DNA from: RGIG5612 sp045616165
GTDB lineage: Bacteria; Bacillota; Clostridia; Lachnospirales; Lachnospiraceae
Reading direction: 5' to 3'
DNA: 62,339 nt
NCBI GenBank assembly: GCA_045616165.1
Contig: JAZLGF010000021.1
Coordinates: 1 to 62,339, forward strand
Positions 1 through 8,095 of the stretch are shown one piece after another. The notes beneath the pieces were generated by a model. The model saw nothing but the letters and a program-made list of their open reading frames with translations, was not told the DNA's origin and made no database searches. Made by a program: the position numbers and the translations under genes. The first letter of the stretch is position 1. Each line of letters begins with the position of its first letter.

Positions 1-28
1 GCAGGCGCCGTTAGCTTCGCGAGCGAAA
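1..28. repeat. GC-rich hairpin arm of a structured repeat element, cut by window edge
   Basis: Bases 1-28 match 39501-39528 with a single difference at base 11. At the second locus this sequence is the 3' half of a strong hairpin (39472-39520), so the window begins inside another copy of the same element, whose 5' arm lies outside. The sequence is far richer in GC than its surroundings. After it, an A/T-rich stretch carries a short direct repeat (ATCTTAAATTTA at about 30-41 and 61-72) before the hairpin array begins. Confidence 0.7.
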
Positions 29-68
29 ATCTTAAATTTAATTTATCAAAGGATACAGAAATCTTAAA

Positions 69-291
69 TTTATCACTATATGAGAAGCACTCGCTTATAG
101 TGATAATTTTTAGAATAAATTATTAGATTTTTATCACTATAGATTAAGCATCTCCCTATAGTGATAAATTTTCTATTCAAATGCTAATATTTTTATCACT
201 ATACATAAAGCATCTCCCTATAGTGATAAATTTCTATTCAAATGCTTATATTTTTATCAATATTTATAAGTCATTGTTCTATAATGATAAA
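69..291. repeat. Tandem array of four palindromic hairpins, ~61-nt period
   Basis: Three near-identical inverted repeats have arms TTATCACTATA and TATAGTGATAA around a 15-nt loop: 70-80/96-106, 131-141/157-167 and 193-203/219-229. A fourth, decayed unit lies at about 254-290. Units repeat every 61-62 nt, and the linkers are also similar (units 2-4 share a TATTCAAATGCT-like linker). Loops of units 2 and 3 share AAGCATCTCCC. No reading frame crosses the array. It sits downstream of the minus-strand PHP gene, so it could serve as transcript 3' structure, but only some units are followed by T runs. A family of REP/MITE-like repeats is the best description; function unknown. Confidence 0.85.
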
Positions 292-300
292 AATATATAA

Positions 301-325
301 AAGAGCTCGACAAAGAGCAATTTGC
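301..325. repeat. Right-end motif shared with the 39.6 kb repeat element
   Basis: The stretch reading AGCTCGACAAAGAGCAATTTG (about 303-323) matches AGCTCGGCAAAGGGTAATTTG at 39631-39651 with three differences. Both occur at the far end of the structured repeat region, after the hairpins. This makes it a candidate end of a repeat unit whose other conserved part is the GC-rich hairpin at 1-28 and 39472-39520. Confidence 0.55.
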
Positions 326-330
326 AGGGA

Positions 331-1182
331 TTATTTTAGTAAATTTTCTAAGATTGATTCGTCGGCGATAAATTTTTCGTGTTTGTCATCTTCGAAGCCT
401 TTTCCTAACTTAATGTTTGGCTTAACGCTACCATGAAAGTCTGAACCAGCGGTAATGAACATATCATTTTGATGTGCTAGGTTAGTAAAGAATTCTCTGT
501 CACCAGGCCTGTTATTAGAATAAATAGCTTCGACGCCTTTAACACCCATTTCTTTTGCCCTCTTAAATAATTTAGCGTAGGCATCAACATCTAAAGGATA
601 GAGAACTGGATGCGCCATAACAGGGATTCCGTATGAATCTAAAATAACGTTTACTGCATCTTCAGCAGTGATACGATTTTTCTTAACATAATATTTAGTA
701 TCTCCATCTAAATATTTTTCAAAAGCTTCAGGTCTGCTTTTTGCAATTCCTTTTTCAAAAAGATAAATTGCCATATTAGCTCTATTAATAGATTTAGCTT
801 CAGGGAACATTTCTTTAAGCTGTTCCATAGAAATGTTAACGCCATCAGCTTGAAGTAGTTTTACCATTCTTTCAGTTCTGATATCTCTTATAAGGGCTAA
901 AATTTCTAAAGTTTTAAGAAGAACAGGGGATTTATAGTCAATATTATATCCAAGCATATGAACTTCTTGTTTTCCAAGATTTGTAGAAATTTCAACGCCA
1001 GGAATAACAGTTATAGGTTTGTCTTTAGCATACTCAATCGCTTCTTCAACGCCGGCAACAGTGTCATGGTCGGTAATAGCAATTGTGCTTAAACCTGTTT
1101 CAATTGCAAGATCTACAACCTCTTTTGGGCTTAAAGTTCCGTCTGATGCAGTTGTATGTATATGTAAATCAATTTTTCCCAT
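331..1182 (-). CDS. PHP-domain metal-dependent phosphoesterase
   Basis: A 283-residue PHP phosphoesterase, predicted cytosolic. The N-terminus has the metal-binding H7-x-H9 motif followed by T-x-SDGT, then T-D38-H39-D40, a GVEIS motif near residue 65, AHP near 190 and GSDFHG near 250. This set matches the RNase AM/YciV (3',5'-nucleoside bisphosphate phosphatase) branch of PHP proteins rather than DNA polymerase PHP domains, so hydrolysis of pAp-like nucleotides or short RNA ends is the likely reaction. The ATG follows an AAGGAG site and lies 11 nt after the ABC-F gene, so it is probably the last gene of the minus-strand operon 3823 to 331. Exact substrate is inference. Confidence 0.85.
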   Translation of the reverse strand: MGKIDLHIHTTASDGTLSPKEVVDLAIETGLSTIAITDHDTVAGVEEAIEYAKDKPITVIPGVEISTNLGKQEVHMLGYNIDYKSPVLLKTLEILALIRDIRTERMVKLLQADGVNISMEQLKEMFPEAKSINRANMAIYLFEKGIAKSRPEAFEKYLDGDTKYYVKKNRITAEDAVNVILDSYGIPVMAHPVLYPLDVDAYAKLFKRAKEMGVKGVEAIYSNNRPGDREFFTNLAHQNDMFITAGSDFHGSVKPNIKLGKGFEDDKHEKFIADESILENLLK

Positions 1183-1193
1183 TATAAACTCCT

Positions 1194-2825
1194 TTAATCT
1201 TCATCGTCAGAAGATGCAACATACACATGACGTTTACGAGCCATTTCGTCTGAGTCTAAGTACTCGTCATATGTTGTTATCTTATCTATAAGTTTACCGT
1301 CTACGATTTCCATAATACGGTTTGCTGTTGTTTGAACAAATTGGTGGTCACGACAAGCGAAAAGTTCAACACCAGGAAATTTAATAAGTGCATTATTGAG
1401 AGCGGTGATACTTTCCATGTCGAGGTGGTTAGTAGGCTCATCAAAGATAAGTACGTTAGTTCCAAGAATCATCATCTTTGAAAGAAGACAACGCACCTTT
1501 TCACCTCCAGAAAGAACGCGAAGAGATTTAATTCCATCATCGCCAGCAAAGAGCATACGACCTAAAAAGCCTCTGACATAAGTAGCATCTTTTATTTCTG
1601 AGTAGCCTGTAAGCCAGTCAGCAATTGTTAAATCAGAATCAAATTCTTTTGTGTAATCTTTTGGGAAATAAGCTGTGCTAGTAGTAACGCCCCATTTAAA
1701 TGTACCTTCATCCGGGGTATCAAGATCCATAAGGATATTAAATAAAGTAGTCTTAGCAAGTTCGTTTGAACCAACAAAAGCAACTTTATCGTCATGTCTT
1801 AAAGTGAAGGAGATATTATCTAATACCTTAACACCATCAATAGTTTTAGAAAGGTTTTCAACCTGTAATACTTCATTACCAATAGTGCGGTTAGGTCTAA
1901 AGTCGATAAAAGGATATTTTCTTGATGAAGGTTTAATCTCATCAAGCTCAATTTTTTCAAGTGCACGCTTACGGCTAGTAGCCTGTTTAGCTTTAGAAGC
2001 GTTAGCAGAGAATTTCTGAATGAATTCTTGGAGCTCTTTTATTTTTTCTTCTTTCTTTTTGTTAGCTTCTTTCATTTGTTTGATGATAAGAGCACTTGAT
2101 TCAACCCAAAAGTCGTAGTTACCAGCATAAAGCTGAATCTTTCCATAGTCGATATCAGCAATCTGAGTACAAACTTTATTTAAGAAATATCTATCATGAG
2201 ATACAACAATTACAGTGTTTTCAAAATTAATTAAAAATTCTTCAAGCCAACCAATAGCATCTAAATCAAGGTGGTTCGTAGGCTCATCAAGAAGCAAAAT
2301 ATCAGGATTACCAAATAAAGCACGTGCAAGTAAAACTTTAACTTTTAATGGTCCAGGTAAATCTTTCATTAAAGAGTAGTGAAGATTCGTTTCAACGCCT
2401 AGTCCATTTAGTAAAGTAGCAGCATCGCTTTCAGCTTCCCATCCATCCATTTCAGCAAATTCAGTTTCGAGTTCACTTGCTTTAATACCGTCTTCTTCAG
2501 AAAAATCTTCCTTTGCATATAACGCATCTTTTTCCTTCATGATTTCATAAAGTCGAGCATTACCTTGCATTACGGTATCTATAACAGTCTGCTCGTCATA
2601 TTTGAAATGGTCTTGCTCTAAGAAGCTAAGACGTTGGCCATGTGTTATTGAAACATCGCCTTTGGAAGGTTCAATTTGTCCTGTAAGAACTTTTAAGAAT
2701 GTAGATTTTCCGGCGCCGTTAGCACCAATAAGTCCATAGCATTCACCTTCAACGAATTTTATGTTTACATCTTCGAATAAAGCTTTTTTACCGAAACGTA
2801 ATGTTACATTGTTAGCACTTATCAT
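1194..2825 (-). CDS. ABC-F family ATPase (YbiT/YkpA-like) with degenerate catalytic motifs
   Basis: A 543-residue soluble protein with two ABC nucleotide-binding domains and no membrane segment, the ABC-F layout of ribosome-associated translation factors. Domain 1 has Walker A at 34-42 (GANGAGKST) and Walker B with DEPTNHLD. A charged linker of K/E-rich helix follows near 250-300. Domain 2 starts near residue 320. Unusual points: the first signature reads LPGPL instead of LSGGQ, the second Walker A reads GSNELAKTT, and the domain 2 H-switch reads CRD instead of SHD; the second signature LSGGE is intact. An altered second Walker A (NELA) is known in the YkpA subfamily, but the other two changes look specific to this protein. 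The start overlaps the esterase stop (ATGA) and is preceded by AAGGAG. Confidence 0.9.
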   Translation of the reverse strand: MISANNVTLRFGKKALFEDVNIKFVEGECYGLIGANGAGKSTFLKVLTGQIEPSKGDVSITHGQRLSFLEQDHFKYDEQTVIDTVMQGNARLYEIMKEKDALYAKEDFSEEDGIKASELETEFAEMDGWEAESDAATLLNGLGVETNLHYSLMKDLPGPLKVKVLLARALFGNPDILLLDEPTNHLDLDAIGWLEEFLINFENTVIVVSHDRYFLNKVCTQIADIDYGKIQLYAGNYDFWVESSALIIKQMKEANKKKEEKIKELQEFIQKFSANASKAKQATSRKRALEKIELDEIKPSSRKYPFIDFRPNRTIGNEVLQVENLSKTIDGVKVLDNISFTLRHDDKVAFVGSNELAKTTLFNILMDLDTPDEGTFKWGVTTSTAYFPKDYTKEFDSDLTIADWLTGYSEIKDATYVRGFLGRMLFAGDDGIKSLRVLSGGEKVRCLLSKMMILGTNVLIFDEPTNHLDMESITALNNALIKFPGVELFACRDHQFVQTTANRIMEIVDGKLIDKITTYDEYLDSDEMARKRHVYVASSDDED

Positions 2826-3823
2826 TTTGTGAAGTTCTCCTTAATAAAGTCTAAAGTTTTATATGCCCACTTCGAAAGTGTTCCATCATCAATTAATTCC
2901 CTAGATTCTTCACCTAAGAAATCATAATCAAATTTTGTAGGTTTTTTAAATCCAACCTCGAAAAAGCCATGAGGCATTTTTTCGCAAATGAGAGTAGAAA
3001 CTTTTACATCTGCATCTTTTAGCATATCTGCATATTTAAATCCCTCATGTTTTAAGTTGTCATTTTCACATATTGCAAAAATAGCGTTTGGAAGACCTTC
3101 TAGTATATCCCTTGTTGCATAAACAGGAGATACTAAAGGTAAGTTTGATTCTTCATGCGATACATGTAAATCATTCATAATGTAGCAGATAGGGCCAACG
3201 AAATTCCCAGGGCCTTTTGATTCTGGATCCGTATATAAATCCAAGAATGGATAAACTAAAATCTGATTATCAAATTTGATGGATTTTTCCTGATTAGCTT
3301 TAAGAGCTACGGTTGCTACAAGAGTAGCACCAGCAGAAGAACCCATTAAAGAAATATGATTTGAATCAAAACCAAATTCATCAGCATGTTCTTTTAAGTA
3401 AAGAACGCTATCGTATGCATCTGCTAAGGCTTCCCGCCACATATATGTTGGGCCCATTCTGTATCCAACAGAAGCAATATTTACTCCAAGAGTTTTTGCA
3501 GTAGTAGTCCATACAGTATCGTCTAATGCGCATCCACCAAATACGAAGCCACCTCCGTGATAACCTAAAATTAAAGGAGCATTTTTTATTTCGTTTCCGT
3601 TTTCATCTAAAGCAGGGTAGTAAACTATTTCAATATCGCGACCTTCTAATTGGAGGTCAACTCTTTTTCCACTAACTTTAACAATTTTGTTAGCAACTAA
3701 CATAGCACTTGCCTGCTTAAGCGTTTCTTCTTTTGCTATTTCGTATAATTTTTTAAATTCTCTTTCATTCATAAGTTTGATTTTCTCGATTTTCAGATTT
3801 GTGAGGATTTTTTTCACATACAT
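2822..3823 (-). CDS. Alpha/beta hydrolase, HSL/acetyl-esterase family
   Basis: A 333-residue esterase-like protein. The oxyanion-hole motif HGGGF lies near residue 90, the nucleophile elbow G-S-S-A-G near 165, and a PHGF histidine near residue 305, the order typical of hormone-sensitive-lipase type carboxylesterases. No signal peptide is seen. The first ATG at 3823 is only 4 nt from a -10 box (rc TATAAT at 3828-3833, with an upstream TG making it extended), which would give a nearly leaderless message; the internal ATG at 3772 (MNEREFKKL) is an alternative start that better fits the family N-terminus. First gene of the minus-strand operon with the ABC-F and PHP genes. Substrate unknown. Confidence 0.8.
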   Translation of the reverse strand: MYVKKILTNLKIEKIKLMNEREFKKLYEIAKEETLKQASAMLVANKIVKVSGKRVDLQLEGRDIEIVYYPALDENGNEIKNAPLILGYHGGGFVFGGCALDDTVWTTTAKTLGVNIASVGYRMGPTYMWREALADAYDSVLYLKEHADEFGFDSNHISLMGSSAGATLVATVALKANQEKSIKFDNQILVYPFLDLYTDPESKGPGNFVGPICYIMNDLHVSHEESNLPLVSPVYATRDILEGLPNAIFAICENDNLKHEGFKYADMLKDADVKVSTLICEKMPHGFFEVGFKKPTKFDYDFLGEESRELIDDGTLSKWAYKTLDFIKENFTK

Positions 3824-3877
3824 AGAAATTATAACATAAAAATAATGAAAAAACTAATGAAACGTAGAGTGGTTTTG

Positions 3878-3906
3878 TTGATTTCAATATATTTCAATGA
3901 TAAAAT
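3878..3906 (+). promoter_or_regulatory. Promoter of maf, leaderless type
   Basis: TTGATT at 3878-3883, a 17-nt spacer, and TAAAAT at 3901-3906. The ATG at 3914 follows after 7 nt, with no room for a ribosome binding site. Confidence 0.75.
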
Positions 3907-3913
3907 TAATGGC

Positions 3914-4492
3914 ATGAAAAAGTTAATTTTAGCGAGTCAGTCGCCTAGAAGAAGAGAAATAATGAAGTTCGTTGATTTGGACTTTGATGTTATACCATCA
4001 GATTGTGATGAAAATATAGAATACTCATCACCGGCTGATATGGTTTCTAAGCTTTCATTCTTAAAAGCAAATGACATTGCAAAAAAAATAAAAAAAGAAG
4101 ATAGCGAAGGTGAGTATCTTGTTATAGGTTCTGATACAACTGTTTATTTTGAGGGCGAAATTTTAGGAAAACCTAAAAATGAAGAAGACGCTTTTAATAT
4201 GCTAAAGAGAATGTCTGGAAAAACACATATTGTTTATACCGGCGTTACTGTTATAGATACATTTAGTAATAAAACAGAAACATTCTTTGAAGAAACTAAG
4301 GTTACTTTTTGGGATGTAACTGATGAAGAAATTAAAGAATATATCGCAACAGGCGATCCGATGGACAAAGCAGGCGCATACGGTGTTCAAGGCAGAGGCG
4401 CTTTTATCGTTAAAAAGGTTGAGGGAGATTACTTTACCGTCGTAGGTCTACCTATTGCCCATCTATTGCAAGTACTCAAAAAATTTAATTAA
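3914..4492 (+). CDS. maf: Maf-family nucleoside triphosphate pyrophosphatase
   Basis: A 192-residue Maf/YhdE protein that hydrolyses dTTP/UTP or modified nucleotides to monophosphates, acting as a house-cleaning enzyme. The N-terminal SQSPRRREIM motif, the SDTTVYFEG catalytic segment and the GKP-x-DAFNMLKRMSGKTH block are all present. I chose the ATG at 3914 because it gives the canonical MKKLILASQSPRR start and lies 7 nt after a good -10 box; the upstream in-frame ATG at 3845 would lie before that promoter. There is no Shine-Dalgarno, so translation is probably leaderless. The next gene follows after 1 nt. Confidence 0.92.
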   Translation: MKKLILASQSPRRREIMKFVDLDFDVIPSDCDENIEYSSPADMVSKLSFLKANDIAKKIKKEDSEGEYLVIGSDTTVYFEGEILGKPKNEEDAFNMLKRMSGKTHIVYTGVTVIDTFSNKTETFFEETKVTFWDVTDEEIKEYIATGDPMDKAGAYGVQGRGAFIVKKVEGDYFTVVGLPIAHLLQVLKKFN

Positions 4493-4493
4493 T

Positions 4494-5246
4494 ATGAAAT
4501 TTGTAGAAAAAATAAAATTGAATAAAACATATATTTTATTAGTAGTTGTCTTAGTGGTACTAATAGCTTTAACAGCTTTAAAAATTTTTGTTGATAATGA
4601 TCATAAACCACTTCATACCGTTGAAGAATATCAGGAATTAACGTCTTTTCCAATATCGCAAACAGACAATCGTCTTACTATTAGAGATCAAGAAACTATA
4701 GATGATTATTTTAATGTTGGAATTATTTTTTACAGTGCGAAAAGAATTGATAGCCAATGCTATCTTCCTTTGATGGCTCATCTTGCGAATTTTGGATATG
4801 ATTGTTTTTTACCAAATGCACTTGGAAATCTTCCAATCTTAAATCTTGATGGAGCAGACCAAATTGTAAATAAATTCAAGTGGGTTACTGATTGGTATCT
4901 TGTAGCGCACTCAGATGCATGTGAAATGGCAGTAAGATATGCTAAAGGCCATAAGAAAATTAAAGGCCTTATTTTACTTGGAGGATATAGCAAAACTGAT
5001 ATATCAGATACTGATATAAAGGTTCTTTCAATAACAGGCTCAAGAGATTCTATTCTTGATATGAGTAAATATAAAAAGGCAAAATCAAATCTTCCTAAGG
5101 ATGCGATTTATGAAGTAATTAAAGGTGGAAACCATACAGCGTTTGCTGATACCGCTTTATTAAACGGAGACACCCAAACATCCTTTGATTCTGAAAAGCA
5201 AACTATAAAAACAGCTGAATTAATAAAAAAATTTATTGATAAATAA
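4494..5246 (+). CDS. Membrane-anchored alpha/beta hydrolase-like protein
   Basis: About 250 residues. One N-terminal membrane segment (residues ~10-30, ILLVVVLVVLIALTALKIF) probably anchors it facing outward. The rest resembles the PF12695-type alpha/beta hydrolase fold: a YSAKRIDSQCY-type segment, a nucleophile-elbow candidate V-A-H-S-D-A-C, GLILLGGYS after it, GSRD as the acid position and GGNHTAF as the histidine. The elbow is atypical: family members usually have G-H-S-L/x-G-G, so the small residues around the serine are missing here and activity is not certain. The ATG at 4494 is used because the upstream TTG at 4455 lies inside maf. Likely cotranscribed with maf. Confidence 0.65.
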   Translation: MKFVEKIKLNKTYILLVVVLVVLIALTALKIFVDNDHKPLHTVEEYQELTSFPISQTDNRLTIRDQETIDDYFNVGIIFYSAKRIDSQCYLPLMAHLANFGYDCFLPNALGNLPILNLDGADQIVNKFKWVTDWYLVAHSDACEMAVRYAKGHKKIKGLILLGGYSKTDISDTDIKVLSITGSRDSILDMSKYKKAKSNLPKDAIYEVIKGGNHTAFADTALLNGDTQTSFDSEKQTIKTAELIKKFIDK

Positions 5247-5276
5247 AAAGATTGTTAAATTTTCTACTATATAGTG

Positions 5277-5304
5277 TTGACAAGCATTTTGCGTGATTTA
5301 TAAT
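5277..5304 (+). promoter_or_regulatory. Consensus promoter of rex, leaderless type
   Basis: TTGACA at 5277-5282, a 16-nt spacer, TATAAT at 5299-5304. The rex ATG is at 5312, only 7 nt after the -10 box. A TTGTTAAATTTT stretch at about 5252-5263 resembles one half of a Rex operator just upstream of the -35, but the matching half is poor. Confidence 0.85.
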
Positions 5305-5311
5305 ATATTTC

Positions 5312-5944
5312 ATGAATAATAAACAAATTCCAAAAGCTGTTATATCGAGATTGCCGAGATATTATCGTTATCTTCATGATTTAATTGATGAAGGTTGCGA
5401 GCGTATTTCGTCTGAGGATCTTGCAAAAAGGATGAAAGTTACTGCGTCTCAAATCAGACAGGACTTAAACCATTTTGGAGGCTTTGGACAGCAAGGTTAT
5501 GGATATAACGTGCAAATTCTTTACAAAGAAATAGGAAATATTTTAGGCGTTGAAAAATCGCATAATATTATTATCATTGGTGCGGGAAACTTAGGTCGTG
5601 CTATTGCCAGATATCAAGGCTTTGTTGATCAAGGATTTACTTTCCTTTCAATGTTTGATGTTGATGATAAGATTTGTGGAAAAACAATAAATAAAATTCC
5701 TGTTAGAAAACTTGAAAGATTAGAAAGCTTTGTTGCTGAAAATAAAATTGATATTGTAGCGCTTACAATACCGGCTAAAGACGCTGTGGAAGTTTCTAAA
5801 TTATTATATTTCCAAGGCATTAGATGTTTTTGGAATTTTGCTCCAATAGATTTGCCATTGCCGGCGGATGCTATTGTTAAGAATGTGCATCTATTAGATT
5901 CACTTCTTGAACTTTCATTCGCAGCTGGAAGAACAAAAAAATAA
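5312..5944 (+). CDS. rex: Redox-sensing transcriptional repressor Rex
   Basis: A 210-residue Rex. The N-terminal winged helix (residues ~1-80) has the family hallmarks PKAVISRLPRYYRYL and S-Q-I-R-QDL with HFGGFG. A Rossmann domain follows with the NAD(H)-binding motif GAGNLGRAI near residue 92-100. Rex senses the NADH/NAD+ ratio and represses fermentation and respiration genes; this supports an anaerobic lifestyle. The gene has a consensus promoter ending 7 nt before its ATG and no Shine-Dalgarno, so its mRNA is likely leaderless. A possible Rex half-site lies upstream. It is followed 21 nt later by yebC. Confidence 0.97.
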   Translation: MNNKQIPKAVISRLPRYYRYLHDLIDEGCERISSEDLAKRMKVTASQIRQDLNHFGGFGQQGYGYNVQILYKEIGNILGVEKSHNIIIIGAGNLGRAIARYQGFVDQGFTFLSMFDVDDKICGKTINKIPVRKLERLESFVAENKIDIVALTIPAKDAVEVSKLLYFQGIRCFWNFAPIDLPLPADAIVKNVHLLDSLLELSFAAGRTKK

Positions 5945-5965
5945 ATTTATTATAGAGAGGTTATT

Positions 5966-6694
5966 ATGTCAGGACATTCAAAGTTTGCAAACATTAAACA
6001 CAAAAAAGAAAAAAATGATGCAGCAAAAGGAAAGATGTTTACTATTATTGGTAAAGAAATTGCTATTGCTGTTAGAGAGGGCGGACCTGATCCTGCAAAC
6101 AATTCAAAACTTCGTGATGTTATCGCTAAGGCTAAAGCAAATAATATGCCTAACGATACAATCGATAGAGGTATAAAAAAGGCTGCTGGAGCCGGAAATA
6201 CTGTGAATTACGAACAAATCACATACGAAGGATATGGACCTTCTGGTATAGCGATTATTGTTGATACATTAACAGATAATAAAAACCGAACTGCAGCAAA
6301 TGTTAAGTGCGCTTTTTCTAAAGGCAATGGAAATGTTGGAACTCCTGGATGTGTATCTTACATGTTCGATAAAAAAGGTCAAATTATTATTGATAAAGAA
6401 GAATGCGAGATGGGTGCAGATGATCTTATGATGCTTGCTTTAGATGCTGGCGCAGAAGATTTTGAAGAAGACGAAGAAAGCTATACAATTCTTACATCAC
6501 CAGACGATTTTGGCGCAGTAAGAGAAGCTTTGGAAGCAGAAAATATTTCGATGCTTGAAGCAGAAGTTTCTATGATTCCACAAAATTATGTTGACCTTAC
6601 AAATGAAGACGACATCAAAAACTTAAATAGAATTCTTGATTATTTAGATGAAGATGATGACGTTCAAGAAGTCTATCATAACTGGAATGAATAA
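5966..6694 (+). CDS. yebC: YebC/PmpR-family translation or transcription factor
   Basis: A 242-residue YebC-family protein, full length. The N-terminus MSGHSKFANIKHKKEKND, with the K/A-rich helix and the R-x-GGPDPANNSKLRDVIAKAKANNMPNDTIDR block, is diagnostic. The acidic middle domain and C-terminal NLNRILDYLDEDDDVQEVYHN are also typical. Family members have been described as DNA-binding regulators and, more recently, as ribosome-associated factors that help with difficult peptide sequences. SD-like GAGAGG precedes the ATG. It lies between rex and the DUF512 gene, with a 3-nt gap to the latter. Confidence 0.95.
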   Translation: MSGHSKFANIKHKKEKNDAAKGKMFTIIGKEIAIAVREGGPDPANNSKLRDVIAKAKANNMPNDTIDRGIKKAAGAGNTVNYEQITYEGYGPSGIAIIVDTLTDNKNRTAANVKCAFSKGNGNVGTPGCVSYMFDKKGQIIIDKEECEMGADDLMMLALDAGAEDFEEDEESYTILTSPDDFGAVREALEAENISMLEAEVSMIPQNYVDLTNEDDIKNLNRILDYLDEDDDVQEVYHNWNE

Positions 6695-6697
6695 TTA

Positions 6698-8095
6698 ATG
6701 AAAAAACATAAAATTTGCGGTATTTTAGAAGGCTCAATAGCCGAAGAATTAGGAATTAAAGTAAATCAATATCTCCTGACAGTTAATAATGAAACTGTCA
6801 GGGATATTTTTGATTATCAGTTTTTTATTAATGATGAATATGTTGAAATAGAAATTGAAGATGAAGATGGTAATATTGACATCTACGAAATAGAAAAAGA
6901 TTTTTCCGAAGATATTGGAATCTTATTTGATAATAGTCTTATGGATGAATATCATTCTTGCTCCAACAAGTGTATTTTTTGCTTCATTGACCAGATGCCC
7001 AAAGGAATGAGAGATACCCTTTATTTTAAGGATGATGATTCAAGACTTTCTTTTTTACAAGGCAATTATGTAACGCTTACAAACATGAGCGAGGCCGATA
7101 TTGATAGAATTATTCGCTATCATATGGAGCCAATCAATATTTCTATACATACAACAAATCCCGAATTAAGATGTAAGATGCTTAACAATCGTTTCGCAGG
7201 CGATGTTTTAAGATATATTGATAAATTAAATAATGCTGGCGTAAAGATGAATGGGCAGATTGTTTTATGTAAAGGGATTAATGATGGAGATGAACTTAAA
7301 AGAACATTAACAGATTTGGAAAAGTATATTCCAAATTTACAAAGTTTATCGATTGTTCCTGTTGGTCTTACAAAATACCGCAAAGGACTTTATCCATTAG
7401 AGCCAATTTCTTGCGAAGATGCTAAAAAAGTTATTGATTTAGTAGAAAAAACACAGGAAAAAATATATAATAAATACGGTATTCATTTTGTACATGCAAG
7501 TGATGAATTCTATCTTCTTGCAAATAAAAATCTTCCCGGTGAAGAAAAATATGATGGCTATTTACAGCTTGAAAATGGGGTTGGCATGCTAAGACTCTTA
7601 AAAGAAGAATTTAGCGATGCTCTTAATACTTTCATAAACAAGAAAGAAGTTGTAAAGGATAGAAAATTTAGTATTGTTACAGGCCAGTTAGCATATAACC
7701 AGGTAGATAGTTTATTAAGCGAAGCATTTAATAAATTAGATGAGAATAACTTATCTATAAATAATAAATATAGGTGTACACCAATTAGAAATGATTTCTT
7801 TGGTGAAAAAATAACAGTTTCAGGATTAGTTTGCGGACAAGATATTTTAGCCCAGCTTAAAGGTAAAGATTTAGGCGATGAACTATTACTTCCGGTAAAC
7901 ATGTTCCGCCAGGGCGAAGAATATTTCTTGGACGATGTAACAAAATCAGAAATTGAAGAAAAATTAAATTGTAAAGTAAGAATAGTTAGTATGTCAGGAT
8001 ACGCTTTGTTAAACGCAATAATAGGCATTCCTGAAGATGATTATAGGAGACAAATTTATGAGCAAGCCGATGGTAGCAATTGTTGGCAGGCCTAA
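6698..8095 (+). CDS. DUF512 radical SAM protein with N-terminal PDZ-like domain
   Basis: A 465-residue protein of the DUF512 family. The first ~70 residues resemble a PDZ domain (GILEGSIAEELGIKVNQYL). A radical SAM motif C-S-N-K-C-I-F-C lies near residue 87-94, followed by FIDQMPKGMR and a conserved LSFLQGNYVTLTNM segment. The C-terminal half is the DUF512 region. The substrate of this family is not known. It is next to der and plsY, a common order in Clostridia. The last 38 nt overlap the start of der, suggesting translational coupling. Confidence 0.9.
   Translation: MKKHKICGILEGSIAEELGIKVNQYLLTVNNETVRDIFDYQFFINDEYVEIEIEDEDGNIDIYEIEKDFSEDIGILFDNSLMDEYHSCSNKCIFCFIDQMPKGMRDTLYFKDDDSRLSFLQGNYVTLTNMSEADIDRIIRYHMEPINISIHTTNPELRCKMLNNRFAGDVLRYIDKLNNAGVKMNGQIVLCKGINDGDELKRTLTDLEKYIPNLQSLSIVPVGLTKYRKGLYPLEPISCEDAKKVIDLVEKTQEKIYNKYGIHFVHASDEFYLLANKNLPGEEKYDGYLQLENGVGMLRLLKEEFSDALNTFINKKEVVKDRKFSIVTGQLAYNQVDSLLSEAFNKLDENNLSINNKYRCTPIRNDFFGEKITVSGLVCGQDILAQLKGKDLGDELLLPVNMFRQGEEYFLDDVTKSEIEEKLNCKVRIVSMSGYALLNAIIGIPEDDYRRQIYEQADGSNCWQA

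Noticed and set aside
69..291. CRISPR array
   Set aside because: Period is ~61 nt with palindromic units and similar, not unique, linkers; no cas genes nearby.
242..436. Plus-strand frame of 64 codons over the last hairpin
   Set aside because: No SD, crosses a repeat and the 3' end of the PHP gene.
5252..5270. Full Rex operator upstream of rex
   Set aside because: Only the left half (TTGTTAA) is good; the right half does not match, so I list it as a half-site only.
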